Assembly (NCBI GenBank): GCA_023399055.1
Contig: JAEWQV010000014.1
Location: forward strand, 62,001 to 126,000
Source: Bacillota bacterium
Lineage (GTDB): Bacteria; Bacillota; Clostridia; Lachnospirales; Lachnospiraceae
Reading direction: 5' to 3'
Length of the DNA stretch: 64,000 nt
Part shown: one piece after another, positions 43,054-52,755 of the stretch
Position numbering within the stretch: the stretch's first letter is position 1
Layout of the letters: every line of letters starts with the position of its first letter
Position numbers and translations under genes: made by a program
The notes under the pieces: generated by a model
What the model was told of the DNA's origin: nothing
The model's input: the letters and a program-made list of their open reading frames with translations, nothing else
The model's database searches: none

Positions 43054-44427
43054 ATGGATAATCAAACACTTTATATAAAAACAAAGCCGTCACGGTTATT
43101 TATGAAAGCGGCGATACCGGGTGCTATCAGTATGCTCGCTTCGTCGCTTTATACTGTTTTCGACTCCATGTTTGTTGGAAAATTTTTAGGAACAACAGCT
43201 TTTGCAGCCCTTGGTCTTGCCATGCCACTCATTGTTATTAACTTTGCGCTTGCAGACCTTGTCGGTGTCGGTTCGTCCGTGCCCATTTCGATTTTTCTTG
43301 GAAAAAGGAAAGATAAAGAAGCCAACAACTATTTTACAGCGGCAACTCTACTAATCATTTTAACGGGACTTCTCAGTGGTATTTTGATATACATAGGTGC
43401 TCCATTCTTTATGAAGCTAATGGGTGCTGAGGGTGAGCTTTTGATACTCAGCGTCAAATATACGAGAGTTTACGCTATCTTTTCTCCGCTGATTACCTTG
43501 AATTTTGCCATGGATAACTTTTTACGAATTTGCGGAAGAATTAAAACGAGTATGTTCCTCAATATTTTTTCAAGCTTCGCAACAGTACTGTTGGAACTGC
43601 TATTTATTCTCAGCTTTAAGTGGGAAATTGAAGGTGCCGCACTCGGAACTTGCGTTTCGATGCTCATCACGGTAAGCATTGGAATGGCGTTATTTTTTCG
43701 AAAAAATATGCAACTGAAATATGTCAAACCCCAATTTTCGGGTGGAATGATAGGTCAAATTTACAAAAACGGTATTTCTACCTTCCTTACCAATATTGCG
43801 GGTAGAGTGTTCTCGATCGTAATGAATATGATGCTCCTCAAATTTGGCGGTGAAGCCGCAGTAGCTGTTTATGGTGTTGTTATGACTATTGCAAGCATTG
43901 TAGAGCAACTTATGTATGGATTGATTGATTCTCTTCAGCCCGCCATTGGATACAACTACGGCGCAGACAGGATAGACCGTGTCAAGAAAATTGAGAAATA
44001 TATCATAATCACAGCAGGTGTGGTTTCTATTGCCGGTGGTATTGTCATGTTCATATTCCCTGGACAGATTTCTACACACTTCCTTGAAGATTTGTCGCTA
44101 CTCGATATGACCATTCTTGCGGTTAGAATTACAAGCCTATCTTACCTTGTTAGGTGGATATTTTCCTCAATTCAAGGCTTGTTCATGGCACTTGAGCAAC
44201 CATTTCCGGCTATGGCAATTTCAATTTGCTCGGCAAGCGTATTTCCGCTAATTTTAACTGCGGTATTACTTCCGTTTAAGCTTACGGGATTGTGGTGGAA
44301 TTACACCGTTACGGCATTTCTAACGGCAATACTTGCTCTTATATTATTTAAGAAATATAAAAACAAATTGTTTATACTACAGTACAACGACACTGTAAAC
44401 GAGGAGGAATCGATAAGTAAATTATAA
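43054..44427 (+). CDS. MATE-family efflux transporter
   Basis: The 457-residue protein has about 12 membrane helices and begins with the MATE pattern FMKAAIPGAISMLASSLYTVFDSMFVGKFLG. The second half opens FLTNIAGRVFSIVMNMMLLKFGGEAAVAVYGV. The family exports cationic drugs with Na+ or H+. AGGAG precedes the ATG. It lies directly after marR in a probable operon with an ABC pair, so drug export is a reasonable inference. Confidence 0.92.
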   Translation: MDNQTLYIKTKPSRLFMKAAIPGAISMLASSLYTVFDSMFVGKFLGTTAFAALGLAMPLIVINFALADLVGVGSSVPISIFLGKRKDKEANNYFTAATLLIILTGLLSGILIYIGAPFFMKLMGAEGELLILSVKYTRVYAIFSPLITLNFAMDNFLRICGRIKTSMFLNIFSSFATVLLELLFILSFKWEIEGAALGTCVSMLITVSIGMALFFRKNMQLKYVKPQFSGGMIGQIYKNGISTFLTNIAGRVFSIVMNMMLLKFGGEAAVAVYGVVMTIASIVEQLMYGLIDSLQPAIGYNYGADRIDRVKKIEKYIIITAGVVSIAGGIVMFIFPGQISTHFLEDLSLLDMTILAVRITSLSYLVRWIFSSIQGLFMALEQPFPAMAISICSASVFPLILTAVLLPFKLTGLWWNYTVTAFLTAILALILFKKYKNKLFILQYNDTVNEEESISKL

Positions 44428-44429
44428 CC

Positions 44430-44595
44430 ATTAGCCGTGAATTTGGTTGCATATGAGCTTGCGGTAATGCTGTGGACTGGTATTCCAAAGGCTATTCTTT
44501 ACACCTTACTATCCTCATGCGTATTTGTCGCTATTCTATCTCTCGTAATGTACACAGTTATGAATATAAAAATGCTGATGAAAGTAATGAAATAA
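44430..44595 (+). pseudogene. Gene scraps between the MATE and ABC genes
   Basis: 44430-44456 reads ISREFGCI and then stops; this looks like the first codons of a cytidylate-kinase-like protein (typical start xxxISREFG). After a shift, 44455-44595 reads a hydrophobic tail (ELAVMLWTGIPKAILYTLL ... MKVMK). Neither has a ribosome-binding site. They suggest a deletion event inside the operon. Confidence 0.5.
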
Positions 44596-44671
44596 AACAC
44601 GAATCAATATGCTTTGGGCATATCGATTACCTGATTTATTTAAGCTTATAATTTTGAAAAGGAGTAATAAC

Positions 44672-46399
44672 TTGTCAATACTAAGTAAATTTATGAAACA
44701 ATATAGTGCAAGAATTGTACTAATGTTCACCTTGCTTCTTCTTCAAGCGTTGGGAACACTTCTCATTCCTACACTGATGTCGGATATTGTGAATAACGGA
44801 ATCTTTGAGGGCGATATTTTGTACATAAGGAAAGCAAGTGCCATGATGCTGGTTACCGCCGTTGCCGTTGTAGGCATTGCCATCGCCCATATCTATCTCT
44901 CCTCGGACATTTCCGCTCGCATCGGATGGGATGTCCGAAATTCCATATTCAAGAAAACTCAAACGCTTTCTCTTTATGAATTTAACAAGTTTGGAACAGC
45001 CTCCATGATTACGAGAAGTACAAGTGATGTCATGCAGATGCAAACTGCTTTCTCTACTATCATTGAAATGTTGCTGCCAGCACCCTTTATGATGCTCGCC
45101 GGACTTTTGCTGACCTTTGCCAAGGACAGGATGTTGGCGTTTACCATCATTGGCGTGATGGTTGTTATTTTGCTCCTTGCGCTATTGCTCAGTAAAAAGG
45201 CAATTCCCATGTTCGGTGGTCTTTTGAAGCTGATGGACAAAATGAATCACAGCGTGCTTGAAAAAATCGCGGGTGTGAGAGTCATTCGTGCCTTTAACCG
45301 TGTCGAAGACGAAAAAGAGAGTCTGAACAGAACGTTTATAGATTACGGTAGAATGGGGATCAAAATCAACCGTCTGTTTGCGATATTGATGCCGATGATT
45401 ACCCTTATTATGAATTTTTGCACCCTGCTGATTATTGGCGTTGGAGATATGAGAATCACCACGGTTAATATGCAGATCGGTGATTTGTATGCCATTATGG
45501 AGTATGCAATCTTGACGCTTACCTATCTTGTCATGGGACTCTCTGCCATTGTTTATATCCCGAGATTGAATATCAGCTCAAGGCGAATCGGTGAAGTCCT
45601 TGATACAATGCCTGCCATTGCGGAAACACTGCCAAATTCACATGATATTTTAACCACATCGGAAATTGAATTCAGAAATGTGACCTTTAACTATGATCAA
45701 GCTGAAAATCCTGTGTTATCAAACATCAGCTTTACTATGCGCAAAGGACAGACAACTGCTATCATCGGCAGTACGGGTTCGGGAAAATCTACCTTGCTAA
45801 ACCTACTAATGCGCTTTTATGAGCCGCTTTCGGGAGAAATTTTGTTAGACGGAAAGGACATCCGAGAGTTGTCAGCATACGATTACAGGAAAGCCATTGG
45901 CTATGTTCCACAGAAAGCCTTTTTGTTCAGCGGGACAATCGAAGATAATCTCCATCACGGCAATGAAAATGCAACTGAGGAAGAACTGCAGTCTGCCTTG
46001 AAAACCGCACAACTTGGTGCGTTTATTTCTTCCCTTGAAGACGGCCTTATGACAACGGTATCTCAAGGCGGAGCAAACTTTTCGGGCGGTCAAAAACAAA
46101 GACTTGCCATTGCTCGTGCCATTGTCAGAAAACCCTCTGTCTATGTGTTTGACGACAGTTTTTCTGCACTAGATTATAAAACCGATGCCAAGTTGCGAAG
46201 CGAACTGAAAAAGGAAACTAAAGATGCAGTTGTTTTAATCGTAGCGCAAAGAGTCAGCACCATTATGGATGCAGAACAGATTATTGTGCTTGAAGAGGGA
46301 AGAATCGTAGGTATCGGTACACACTCCGAACTGCTAAAGAGTTGCATAGCGTATGCACAAATTGCAAAATCACAGATGAATCAGGAGGAATTGGCATGA
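44672..46399 (+). CDS. ABC exporter half-transporter with degenerate Walker B
   Basis: The 575-residue protein has six membrane helices (about 1-310) and a C-terminal ATPase with Walker A GSTGSGKST, signature SGGQKQRLAIARAI and Walker B VYVFDDS. The catalytic Glu after Walker B is replaced by Asp. With the following gene, which overlaps by 4 bases (ATGA), it should form a heterodimeric drug exporter of the BmrCD/LmrCD type. I use the TTG at 44672, because AAAAGGAG lies 7 bases upstream; the ORF extends to an ATG at 44609 without a ribosome-binding site. Confidence 0.9.
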   Translation: MSILSKFMKQYSARIVLMFTLLLLQALGTLLIPTLMSDIVNNGIFEGDILYIRKASAMMLVTAVAVVGIAIAHIYLSSDISARIGWDVRNSIFKKTQTLSLYEFNKFGTASMITRSTSDVMQMQTAFSTIIEMLLPAPFMMLAGLLLTFAKDRMLAFTIIGVMVVILLLALLLSKKAIPMFGGLLKLMDKMNHSVLEKIAGVRVIRAFNRVEDEKESLNRTFIDYGRMGIKINRLFAILMPMITLIMNFCTLLIIGVGDMRITTVNMQIGDLYAIMEYAILTLTYLVMGLSAIVYIPRLNISSRRIGEVLDTMPAIAETLPNSHDILTTSEIEFRNVTFNYDQAENPVLSNISFTMRKGQTTAIIGSTGSGKSTLLNLLMRFYEPLSGEILLDGKDIRELSAYDYRKAIGYVPQKAFLFSGTIEDNLHHGNENATEEELQSALKTAQLGAFISSLEDGLMTTVSQGGANFSGGQKQRLAIARAIVRKPSVYVFDDSFSALDYKTDAKLRSELKKETKDAVVLIVAQRVSTIMDAEQIIVLEEGRIVGIGTHSELLKSCIAYAQIAKSQMNQEELA

Positions 46400-48159
46400 A
46401 AGAGCAAAGGACGATGAGCCGCCTGTTCGGTGATTTAATGAAGCAAAAATGGAAACTGTTTGTTGTGCTGTTCGGTACAATTGTAAACGCCGTATTAGGC
46501 ATAATATATCCCATACTCACGGCAAAAGCCATTGAGGAAATTATCAGTGACACAAAGCAGATGTTTCGGGGATTCCCCTTGTTCTATATTTTGCTTGCAA
46601 CACTTTTGACAATATTCCTCATCAGGGGAATATTCGGATACATACAGGAATATGTATTGGCAAGTGTTTCGCAAGAACTTGTCACCGAACAGAGATGTAA
46701 AATCAGCAATAAACTGAACAAACTTCCTTTGAAATATTTCGATACTCATAAAAAAGGCGATATTTTGAGCCGTGTAACCATTGACCTTGAAAAAGTGGCA
46801 GACACCATACAAGGAAGCTTTTCACAGCTTTTATCCTCCTTTGTGGCGATGATTGGTGCTATTTTGATGATGTTTGTCCTCAACTGGGTGTTGGCACTCG
46901 TGGTACTTTTAACGATAGTCATGAGCTTTCTTGTGGTAGGAGTGCTTTCGGGTAAAACAGAACGTTCTCAAGCAGAGAACCAAAACGCACTAGGTATGCT
47001 CAATGCGGGGATTGAAGAGATCTTCACAGGCAATGCCGTAGTCAAAGCCTTCGGCCAACAAGAGAATATGACTGCAAAAGTGATGGAGATGAATAAGCAT
47101 CTCTATCACACAGGCAAGAAAGCGCAGTTCATCACCTACATCATCAACCCACTCATTCAGCTTCTTAATCACCTCGGCTATGTGGTTGTGGCATTCGGCG
47201 GCGCAATGTTGGTTTTGAACGGCGGGATTTCCATCGCTTACATTCCCGCGTTCTTCCAATATACCAATAAATCCTCGGAATCCATAATGAATGTTGCATA
47301 TCTCATCAATAATCTACAAGGTGCGGTAGCGGCTGCAAAACGTGTCTATGAATTCCTTGACGAAGAAGAGCAGATTGCCGATGTGGTCGTGTCTGGCTCA
47401 CTTGAAAACGCAAAGGGCGCTGTTAAATTTGAACGCATAAAATTTGGCTACAATGAGGATGACATACTGATGGATGACATTAATCTCAATATTCCGGCAG
47501 GCAGTAAAATCGCAATTGTTGGTCCTACTGGTGCGGGAAAAACCACGCTTGTAAATCTGCTGATGCGTTTTTATGAATTAAACGACGGTAGAATTACGAT
47601 TGATGGCATGGACATCCGCGAAGTTCCTCGCTCAGAGCTTTACTCGGTGATGGGAATGGTACTACAGGATACATGGCTGTTTCGCGGTACGATTGCTGAG
47701 AATATCGCTTACGGAAACCGAAATGCAACCATGAAGGATACTATAGAGGCGGCAAAATCAGCAAGGGTTGACTATTTTATCCGCACCATGCCTGATGGCT
47801 ATAACACCATATTAGACGATGAAACCGCAGGTATTTCTACAGGGCAAAAACAGCTTCTAACGATTGCAAGAGCCTTGCTTGCTGACCCACAGATATTGAT
47901 TTTGGATGAGGCAACCTCAAGTGTTGATACTTGTACAGAGGCAGAGATACAAAAAGCGATGAACAATCTCATGACAGGCAGAACATCATTTATCATTGCA
48001 CATCGTCTTTCTACTATTCGTGATGCCGACTGTATTTTGGTTATGCAAAACGGAAATATCGTAGAACACGGCACACACGACGAGCTAATGCAACAAAATG
48101 GATTTTACAATGAACTTTATAACGCACAGTTTCAGGCACTACATAGATCGGAGGAATGA
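46396..48159 (+). CDS. ABC exporter half-transporter with canonical Walker B
   Basis: This is the second half of the heterodimer, 587 residues: six membrane helices, then an ATPase domain with GPTGAGKTT, Walker B ILILDEATSSVD with the normal Glu, and a divergent signature STGQKQLLTIARAL. Degenerate Walker B in one subunit and divergent signature in the other fall in the same composite ATP site, as known for heterodimeric exporters. AGGAGG lies upstream of the ATG at 46396. It overlaps the next gene region by four bases. Confidence 0.92.
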   Translation: MKEQRTMSRLFGDLMKQKWKLFVVLFGTIVNAVLGIIYPILTAKAIEEIISDTKQMFRGFPLFYILLATLLTIFLIRGIFGYIQEYVLASVSQELVTEQRCKISNKLNKLPLKYFDTHKKGDILSRVTIDLEKVADTIQGSFSQLLSSFVAMIGAILMMFVLNWVLALVVLLTIVMSFLVVGVLSGKTERSQAENQNALGMLNAGIEEIFTGNAVVKAFGQQENMTAKVMEMNKHLYHTGKKAQFITYIINPLIQLLNHLGYVVVAFGGAMLVLNGGISIAYIPAFFQYTNKSSESIMNVAYLINNLQGAVAAAKRVYEFLDEEEQIADVVVSGSLENAKGAVKFERIKFGYNEDDILMDDINLNIPAGSKIAIVGPTGAGKTTLVNLLMRFYELNDGRITIDGMDIREVPRSELYSVMGMVLQDTWLFRGTIAENIAYGNRNATMKDTIEAAKSARVDYFIRTMPDGYNTILDDETAGISTGQKQLLTIARALLADPQILILDEATSSVDTCTEAEIQKAMNNLMTGRTSFIIAHRLSTIRDADCILVMQNGNIVEHGTHDELMQQNGFYNELYNAQFQALHRSEE

Positions 48160-48164
48160 TTTCG

Positions 48165-49229
48165 TTGAAAACAGCTACTAAAAATTGTTTTACTAATGAG
48201 CAAATAAAAGAGCTTATCGGTAAACATTTCCCTGAGAGCGAACTTGAAACAATTACCTCTCTGTCGGGAGGAACATTTAATACATTATACGAGATTAAAG
48301 GAAGCGGCGAGCTTAGTAATGGCGTGATACTGAAAACAGGACCGAATGAAAGTATTGTCGTTCCAAGCCACGAGCAAAGCATTTTGCAAACCGAAGTTTA
48401 TGCTTACATAATGCTTGCGGATAAGGAGCTTCCCGTGCCCCAAATTTATGCCTACGATTTTTCTAAAGAGGATATTCCGTGTGATTATTTTATTATGAAA
48501 AAAATTGAAGGGAAAACCTGGTTTGATTATTGGCCCATCAAAGACTCTCGTTTGATGCGTGAGCTTGGTCGATATACGGCCGCCTTGCACAGTGTAGACA
48601 AAAAATGGTTTGGATATATGCGTTGGGACAAAACGGGCAGATTCGATAAATGGGGAGAAGCATTTATCTTTATGATTGATGAGGTTTTGAATTCTGCCGA
48701 ACAACATGGTATGAAACTTCCCTTTAAAAAAATACAAAACATTATTGAGGAGAGGAGAGAGATGTTGAATGAGTTAAAATCGCCATCTCTAGTGAACTTT
48801 GATATGTGGGCGGGCAATATCTTCGTCAAAAAAGAACCGCACTACTCCATTTCAGGCTTTATTGATTTTGAACGAAGCTTTATGGGTGACCCACTTGCGT
48901 CCTTTTCGTCCGCACTTCTTTTATACAATAATGTGGAAAAGGAGAAGGAGTTCTTGGCGGGTTATAACGAGGTAAGCCGAGAACCGCTTGTGATTACCGA
49001 TGCCGACCGGGAAAAAATGGTGATGTACGAGCTTTTGATGTATCTCCGCGCCTATTCCGAAATCCATCGCTACGGCTTTTGGTTCGGCTTGGTACAGCGT
49101 GTCGTCATTCGCTTAATTATCACCGAGCTTATGAGCAAGCTGAAACGATTTAAGAAAAAAAGATTAAAAAAATCAGAGCATAAGCGGCAAGAAGTTAGTG
49201 AAGTAAAAAGTCAAAGAAAGGCAGTATAA
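48165..49229 (+). CDS. APH/choline-kinase-type phosphotransferase
   Basis: The 354-residue protein has a protein-kinase-like fold: LSGGTFNTLYEIKG (P-loop part), VILKTGP (Lys), the catalytic loop NFDMWAGNIFV and the metal site IDFERSFMGDP. It belongs to the aminoglycoside/choline kinase superfamily. In this drug-efflux operon a drug-modifying role is possible, but the substrate is unknown. GGAGG at 48150-48154 favours the TTG at 48165 over the ATG at 48156, which is one base from it. A basic C-terminal tail follows. Confidence 0.85.
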   Translation: MKTATKNCFTNEQIKELIGKHFPESELETITSLSGGTFNTLYEIKGSGELSNGVILKTGPNESIVVPSHEQSILQTEVYAYIMLADKELPVPQIYAYDFSKEDIPCDYFIMKKIEGKTWFDYWPIKDSRLMRELGRYTAALHSVDKKWFGYMRWDKTGRFDKWGEAFIFMIDEVLNSAEQHGMKLPFKKIQNIIEERREMLNELKSPSLVNFDMWAGNIFVKKEPHYSISGFIDFERSFMGDPLASFSSALLLYNNVEKEKEFLAGYNEVSREPLVITDADREKMVMYELLMYLRAYSEIHRYGFWFGLVQRVVIRLIITELMSKLKRFKKKRLKKSEHKRQEVSEVKSQRKAV

Positions 49230-49401
49230 AAGCAAGCCGCCACACTGACCAACGACTGTATGCGTTGTTTTTCTTATACCCCGCTCTGCAATACTATTTA
49301 TCTGATATGGCTATAACTCATCCATATAGTTGATGCAAAACTAGAAAATAATAAACTTTTATAAGGCACCCCGTAAATAACTATAAATACAGTAAATTGT
49401 G

Positions 49402-49472
49402 ATAAAGTTCATTTTTAAATAAATGGACTTTATTTTAATTTGAACTTTTAATAGGAAAAAATAAAGTTCAAA
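49402..49472. repeat. AAAGTTCA-box hairpin pair (repeat E)
   Basis: ATAAAGTTCATTT (49402-49414) pairs with AAATGGACTTTAT (49421-49433) with one G-U pair. TTTGAACTTT (49439-49448) pairs perfectly with AAAGTTCAAA (49463-49472). It lies right of the drug-efflux operon. The box recurs around 52300-52615 and 54232-54300. Confidence 0.7.
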
Positions 49473-50053
49473 AATAACCTTGTTATTATTATCAATCATT
49501 GATGTTCAAAAGTTCATTTTAATAAGTTATGAGTTATGGCAGAATAAGAGTTTCAAAGATGATATTAGCTGGCATGAAAACATAACGTACTGATACATAC
49601 GTATGAGTTATAACTTTATTCTGTGGTCGATCGAGTTAAATCATAGAAATCAACTTTAAGATTTGTTTCAAACTGACAGTATATGGATGTGAAGACAACA
49701 GCTGATGCCTATGCTAAGTTAAATATTCGAAAGCTAAGCGAAACAAGCAAATGAGATATCGTACTCTGCTTTGGGATACAAACGGGAAACTCGTATTACA
49801 CTTCAGTAATAAATAAATGTTGATGAATAATTGTTATATTTTATTCATTGGATTTATAAATCTGATTAGATTATAATGGAGCAAATTGGATAAACGTGTT
49901 AATATTACTTTATTAGTTATGATATCTGATTAATTTATATTATTAGATATTAGAAGATAGTTATATAGAGAATATATTCGCTATTGGTGATGATTGCGAA
50001 TTAAAGTATTGGCAGTAATACAGCGATAAATTTAATTTGACGAGGTGGATAAA
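49473..50053. other. AT-rich gap between the efflux operon and a broken flavodoxin-like gene
   Basis: I see no intact gene. A further AAAAGTTCATTTT occurs near 49507-49520. The rest is AT-rich, with no clear hairpin or RNA. Confidence 0.4.
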
Positions 50054-50594
50054 GTGAGAGCTTAAGTAATAAATTGTAGTCCTGTGAGAAATGGAGCAAC
50101 GGCTGAAATTATAAGTATAGTTTTAGAGTGTTTGAAAGAAAGATATGATGTCAGAAGTATATGCATTGATGACTTTAATATTAGTTTTTGTAAAGGATGT
50201 AGATCCTGCCATAATACAGTGAAATGCGTTCAGCAAGATGATGTTGATAAAGTAATTGAACAATACGAATGGGCGAACATTATTATATCAGTATCTCCTT
50301 CTTATTGGGCAGACATTCCTGGACAATTTAAATCCTTCATTGATAGATGTACACCTTGGTGTAATACTCACCGAACCACATGCAATAATAAGTAGTGGCA
50401 AGAAAGGGTACTCAATAGCTTTAAGAACAGGTTCAAGTATGAGAGAATGCAATCGAATTATAGAAAGTATTGAGTATTTCTATGGACATATGGAAATTAA
50501 GTGTTGTGATGGACTAGGTTTATGTTCAACGGAATATAAAGGAGTAGTGGAAGAAAGAAAAAATGAAATAATAGATTTTTGCAACAACATATAG
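50054..50594 (+). pseudogene. NADPH-dependent FMN reductase (flavodoxin-like), broken
   Basis: The frame opens GTG-AGA-GCT then TAA (50063-50065), after which it continues VINCSPVRNGATAEIIS. This is the start of an iron-sulfur flavoprotein/NADPH-FMN reductase with the FMN loop. CKGCRSCHNTVKC is a four-Cys cluster and SPSYWADIPGQFKSFIDRC is family-typical. Near 50370 the frame shifts, and HAIISSGKKGYSIALRTGS continues in another frame to 50594. One stop and one frameshift make it non-functional. Confidence 0.85.
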
Positions 50595-50729
50595 CTGAAT
50601 TCCAACTTACATTGGTGATTTGCTACGCAGTCGTTTACAACATTGAACTTCACAGTATATTAATAAAAGTGTAGGTTACTATTAATAATTTGATAGAAAA
50701 ACTGCAATTATTGAGGAGGGAGATAGAAG

Positions 50730-51236
50730 ATGTTTGTAAAAAGATTAGATAAAGAAGATGAACTTTTACTAACTCATAGAAGAAATGTTATAAGAGATTA
50801 CCAGGAGAAAGGTATTTGTTTTTCTTGTCAAAACTTTATTTCGGGGGATATTTTTCCTGATAATGGTTTGGTTATTTATGAAGACGAATTAGTCAGATGT
50901 CTGTTTGAAAAGTATCCAAAGGCAACTGGACAAACAATCATAGTATCAAAACACCACTATGAAGATATTTCCGAAATGCCTATTGATTTGGGTACACATA
51001 TACTTAAATTATCTGATGCTATTATAAAATTACATAAAAAAATTTTAGATGCAGAGAAGGTATATATATGTACAATATGTGATGGAAAAAGAAATCATTT
51101 ACACTTTCAACTCTTACCAAGATTAAAAGGTGAAACCATCGGATATCAAAACTTTGCTAGAGAAGAAGGTGTTCTGATTGATTATCAAGAGACAGCGAAT
51201 TTGTATAGAGAAGCATTAAAAAATATAAAATTGTAA
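50730..51236 (+). CDS. HIT-superfamily protein with HxHxQ motif
   Basis: The 168-residue protein has CFSCQN near residue 30, then LVIYEDELVRCLFEKYPKATGQTIIVSKHHYEDISEM and the catalytic segment RNHLHFQLLPRL. The usual HIT triad HxHxH is HxHxQ here, as in GalT-like members. It may be a nucleotide hydrolase or transferase. GGAGGGAG precedes the ATG. There is no operon partner. Confidence 0.85.
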   Translation: MFVKRLDKEDELLLTHRRNVIRDYQEKGICFSCQNFISGDIFPDNGLVIYEDELVRCLFEKYPKATGQTIIVSKHHYEDISEMPIDLGTHILKLSDAIIKLHKKILDAEKVYICTICDGKRNHLHFQLLPRLKGETIGYQNFAREEGVLIDYQETANLYREALKNIKL

Positions 51237-51499
51237 GGAATTCTATAGCTGATTATATGTAGGTGGTTTGGACTGCTTCTATTTTTTGACTCGCTGTTAC
51301 CTTCATTTTTATTGTTATTGGTTCGTTATACGTAAATTACTTGATTTAAGTAGTGCTATTGATAAGTTTATAAAATAACATATAAGGATCAGAGCAATTT
51401 ATAATTATGATTGAGTGTTCCCTTGAGATAATATATAGTTATATTATTAATTAAACTTGTGGGACAAATAAATATATGTAATTGGAGGTTATGCGATAT

Positions 51500-52093
51500 A
51501 TGGTTAATGAAAGAAGAAACTTAAAAGACATACAAACCGCAATTAGGAATACCCTCAAAAGGTTTCAAGATGGTTATTCCAAAAGGGATCTAAGCTCTTT
51601 ACCTAATTTTATTGATGAATTAATATCAGAGGAAAGTGATACATTAGTCGTTGGGACTGGAGACGGTGAATGGTGCATGGGAAAAGAAGAAATCAAAGAA
51701 TTATTACAAATTGATTGGGAGTATTGGGGAGATTTCATTCTGGACATTGACGATGCAATCATATCTTCTTATGGTGATGTTGCATGGGTAACAACAAATG
51801 CTGTACTTCATAAAAAAATTAAATATGATACGCTATATAATAATTGTATTGATAAGGTTAATACAATGCTATCTGGTGAAGAAAGTTCAAAAGATAAACT
51901 TGTACATATGTTAAAAACGATATCTGGATGTTTATATGAAGGTAATTTTGAAGACGAAGTGATACGACCAATAAGATTTACTGGGGTTCTAATATATAAG
52001 GATGGTACATGGAAATTTCACAATATTCATTATTCTTATCCAGTAGCCCCACCAACGGATTATAGAATTATTAATGGGATGAAAGTAAATTAG
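51500..52093 (+). CDS. NTF2-like (SnoaL/DUF4440-type) protein
   Basis: The protein has the cone-shaped-fold pattern: an N-terminal helix (LKDIQTAIRNTLKRFQDGYSKRDLS), then VVGTGDGEWCMGKEEIKELL and a strand-rich C-terminal half ending GTWKFHNIHYSYPV. The family binds small ligands; no enzyme activity is assigned. GGAGG (51484-51488) favours the ATG at 51500 (197 residues); an ATG at 51491 is too close. It is monocistronic. Confidence 0.8.
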   Translation: MVNERRNLKDIQTAIRNTLKRFQDGYSKRDLSSLPNFIDELISEESDTLVVGTGDGEWCMGKEEIKELLQIDWEYWGDFILDIDDAIISSYGDVAWVTTNAVLHKKIKYDTLYNNCIDKVNTMLSGEESSKDKLVHMLKTISGCLYEGNFEDEVIRPIRFTGVLIYKDGTWKFHNIHYSYPVAPPTDYRIINGMKVN

Positions 52094-52131
52094 GAATAAA
52101 CTTATTATAAAAACCTTCGACATTTTCGGAA

Positions 52132-52262
52132 GGCACTGAAAAAGTCCTTTGTTAAGTGGAAGAAAATAAAAACATTACAAATTATGAATATAAACAGCGT
52201 TTGCAATGTTTTTTTAATTGTACTCTAACGACCTAATTGAAAAACGATAGTTTTTCAGTGCC
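52132..52262. mobile_element. MITE-like element with 12-bp terminal inverted repeats
   Basis: GGCACTGAAAAA (52132-52143) and TTTTTCAGTGCC (52251-52262) are perfect terminal inverted repeats enclosing 131 bp without coding capacity. The inside holds another hairpin (AAAAACATT with AATGTTTTT, about 52168-52214). No obvious target-site duplication was seen. The ends resemble those of IS1182-type elements from memory, but no transposase is present in the window. Confidence 0.6.
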
Positions 52263-52284
52263 CTCCGTTGATGTGATCCCAAAA

Positions 52285-52625
52285 GTGGGTACATTTTAAA
52301 ATAAAGTTCATGTTTTAGCTATATTCTTTAATTTTATTTTTCCACATTTAATGAAAATAAAGTTCATATTTCATCGAATTTTATAAAAATTTTTTTCTAC
52401 ATATATGGCGAGATAAGAAATTCACATAATTCAACGATATAACTTAAAAATAGTGTACTTTATAATTAAATAGATGAAATCCTTGCTATATAAGGAATAG
52501 AGCGATAAAGTACATTTTTAAAAGAATGTACTTTATTTTGTTTTGTACTTTATTTTTATAAAGAATAAAGTTCATTTTTATAGATATAGTTGAGTAGATT
52601 TATAAAAAAATAAAGTTCAAAACAT
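52285..52625. repeat. AAAGTTCA/AAAGTACA box cluster (repeat F)
   Basis: It starts with 27 bases (52285-52311) that match 41410-41436 except for one position. AATAAAGTTCA then recurs at about 52301, 52352, 52564 and 52605. ATAAAGTACATT (52505-52516) pairs perfectly with AATGTACTTTAT (52525-52536). Nothing here looks coding. Confidence 0.7.
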
Positions 52626-52755
52626 GATTCATAGTTACAGAACCAAAATATGTTTTTTATAAATGTTTATGGCAAGTATGACAAAAATACATTATATTGA
52701 AAGAGTGGAAAAAATAAGTTATTATTTATCATATACTTAAGAAAAGGGTATAAAA

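Noticed and set aside
44430..44595. A small functional membrane protein between the MATE and ABC genes
   Set aside because: No start codon with a ribosome-binding site, and the preceding ISREFG piece is in another frame and stops at once. The segment looks like deletion debris.
52100..52262. A complete insertion sequence at the GGCACTGAAAAA repeats
   Set aside because: Only 131 bp lie between the ends and no transposase is encoded, so MITE-like is the most that can be claimed.
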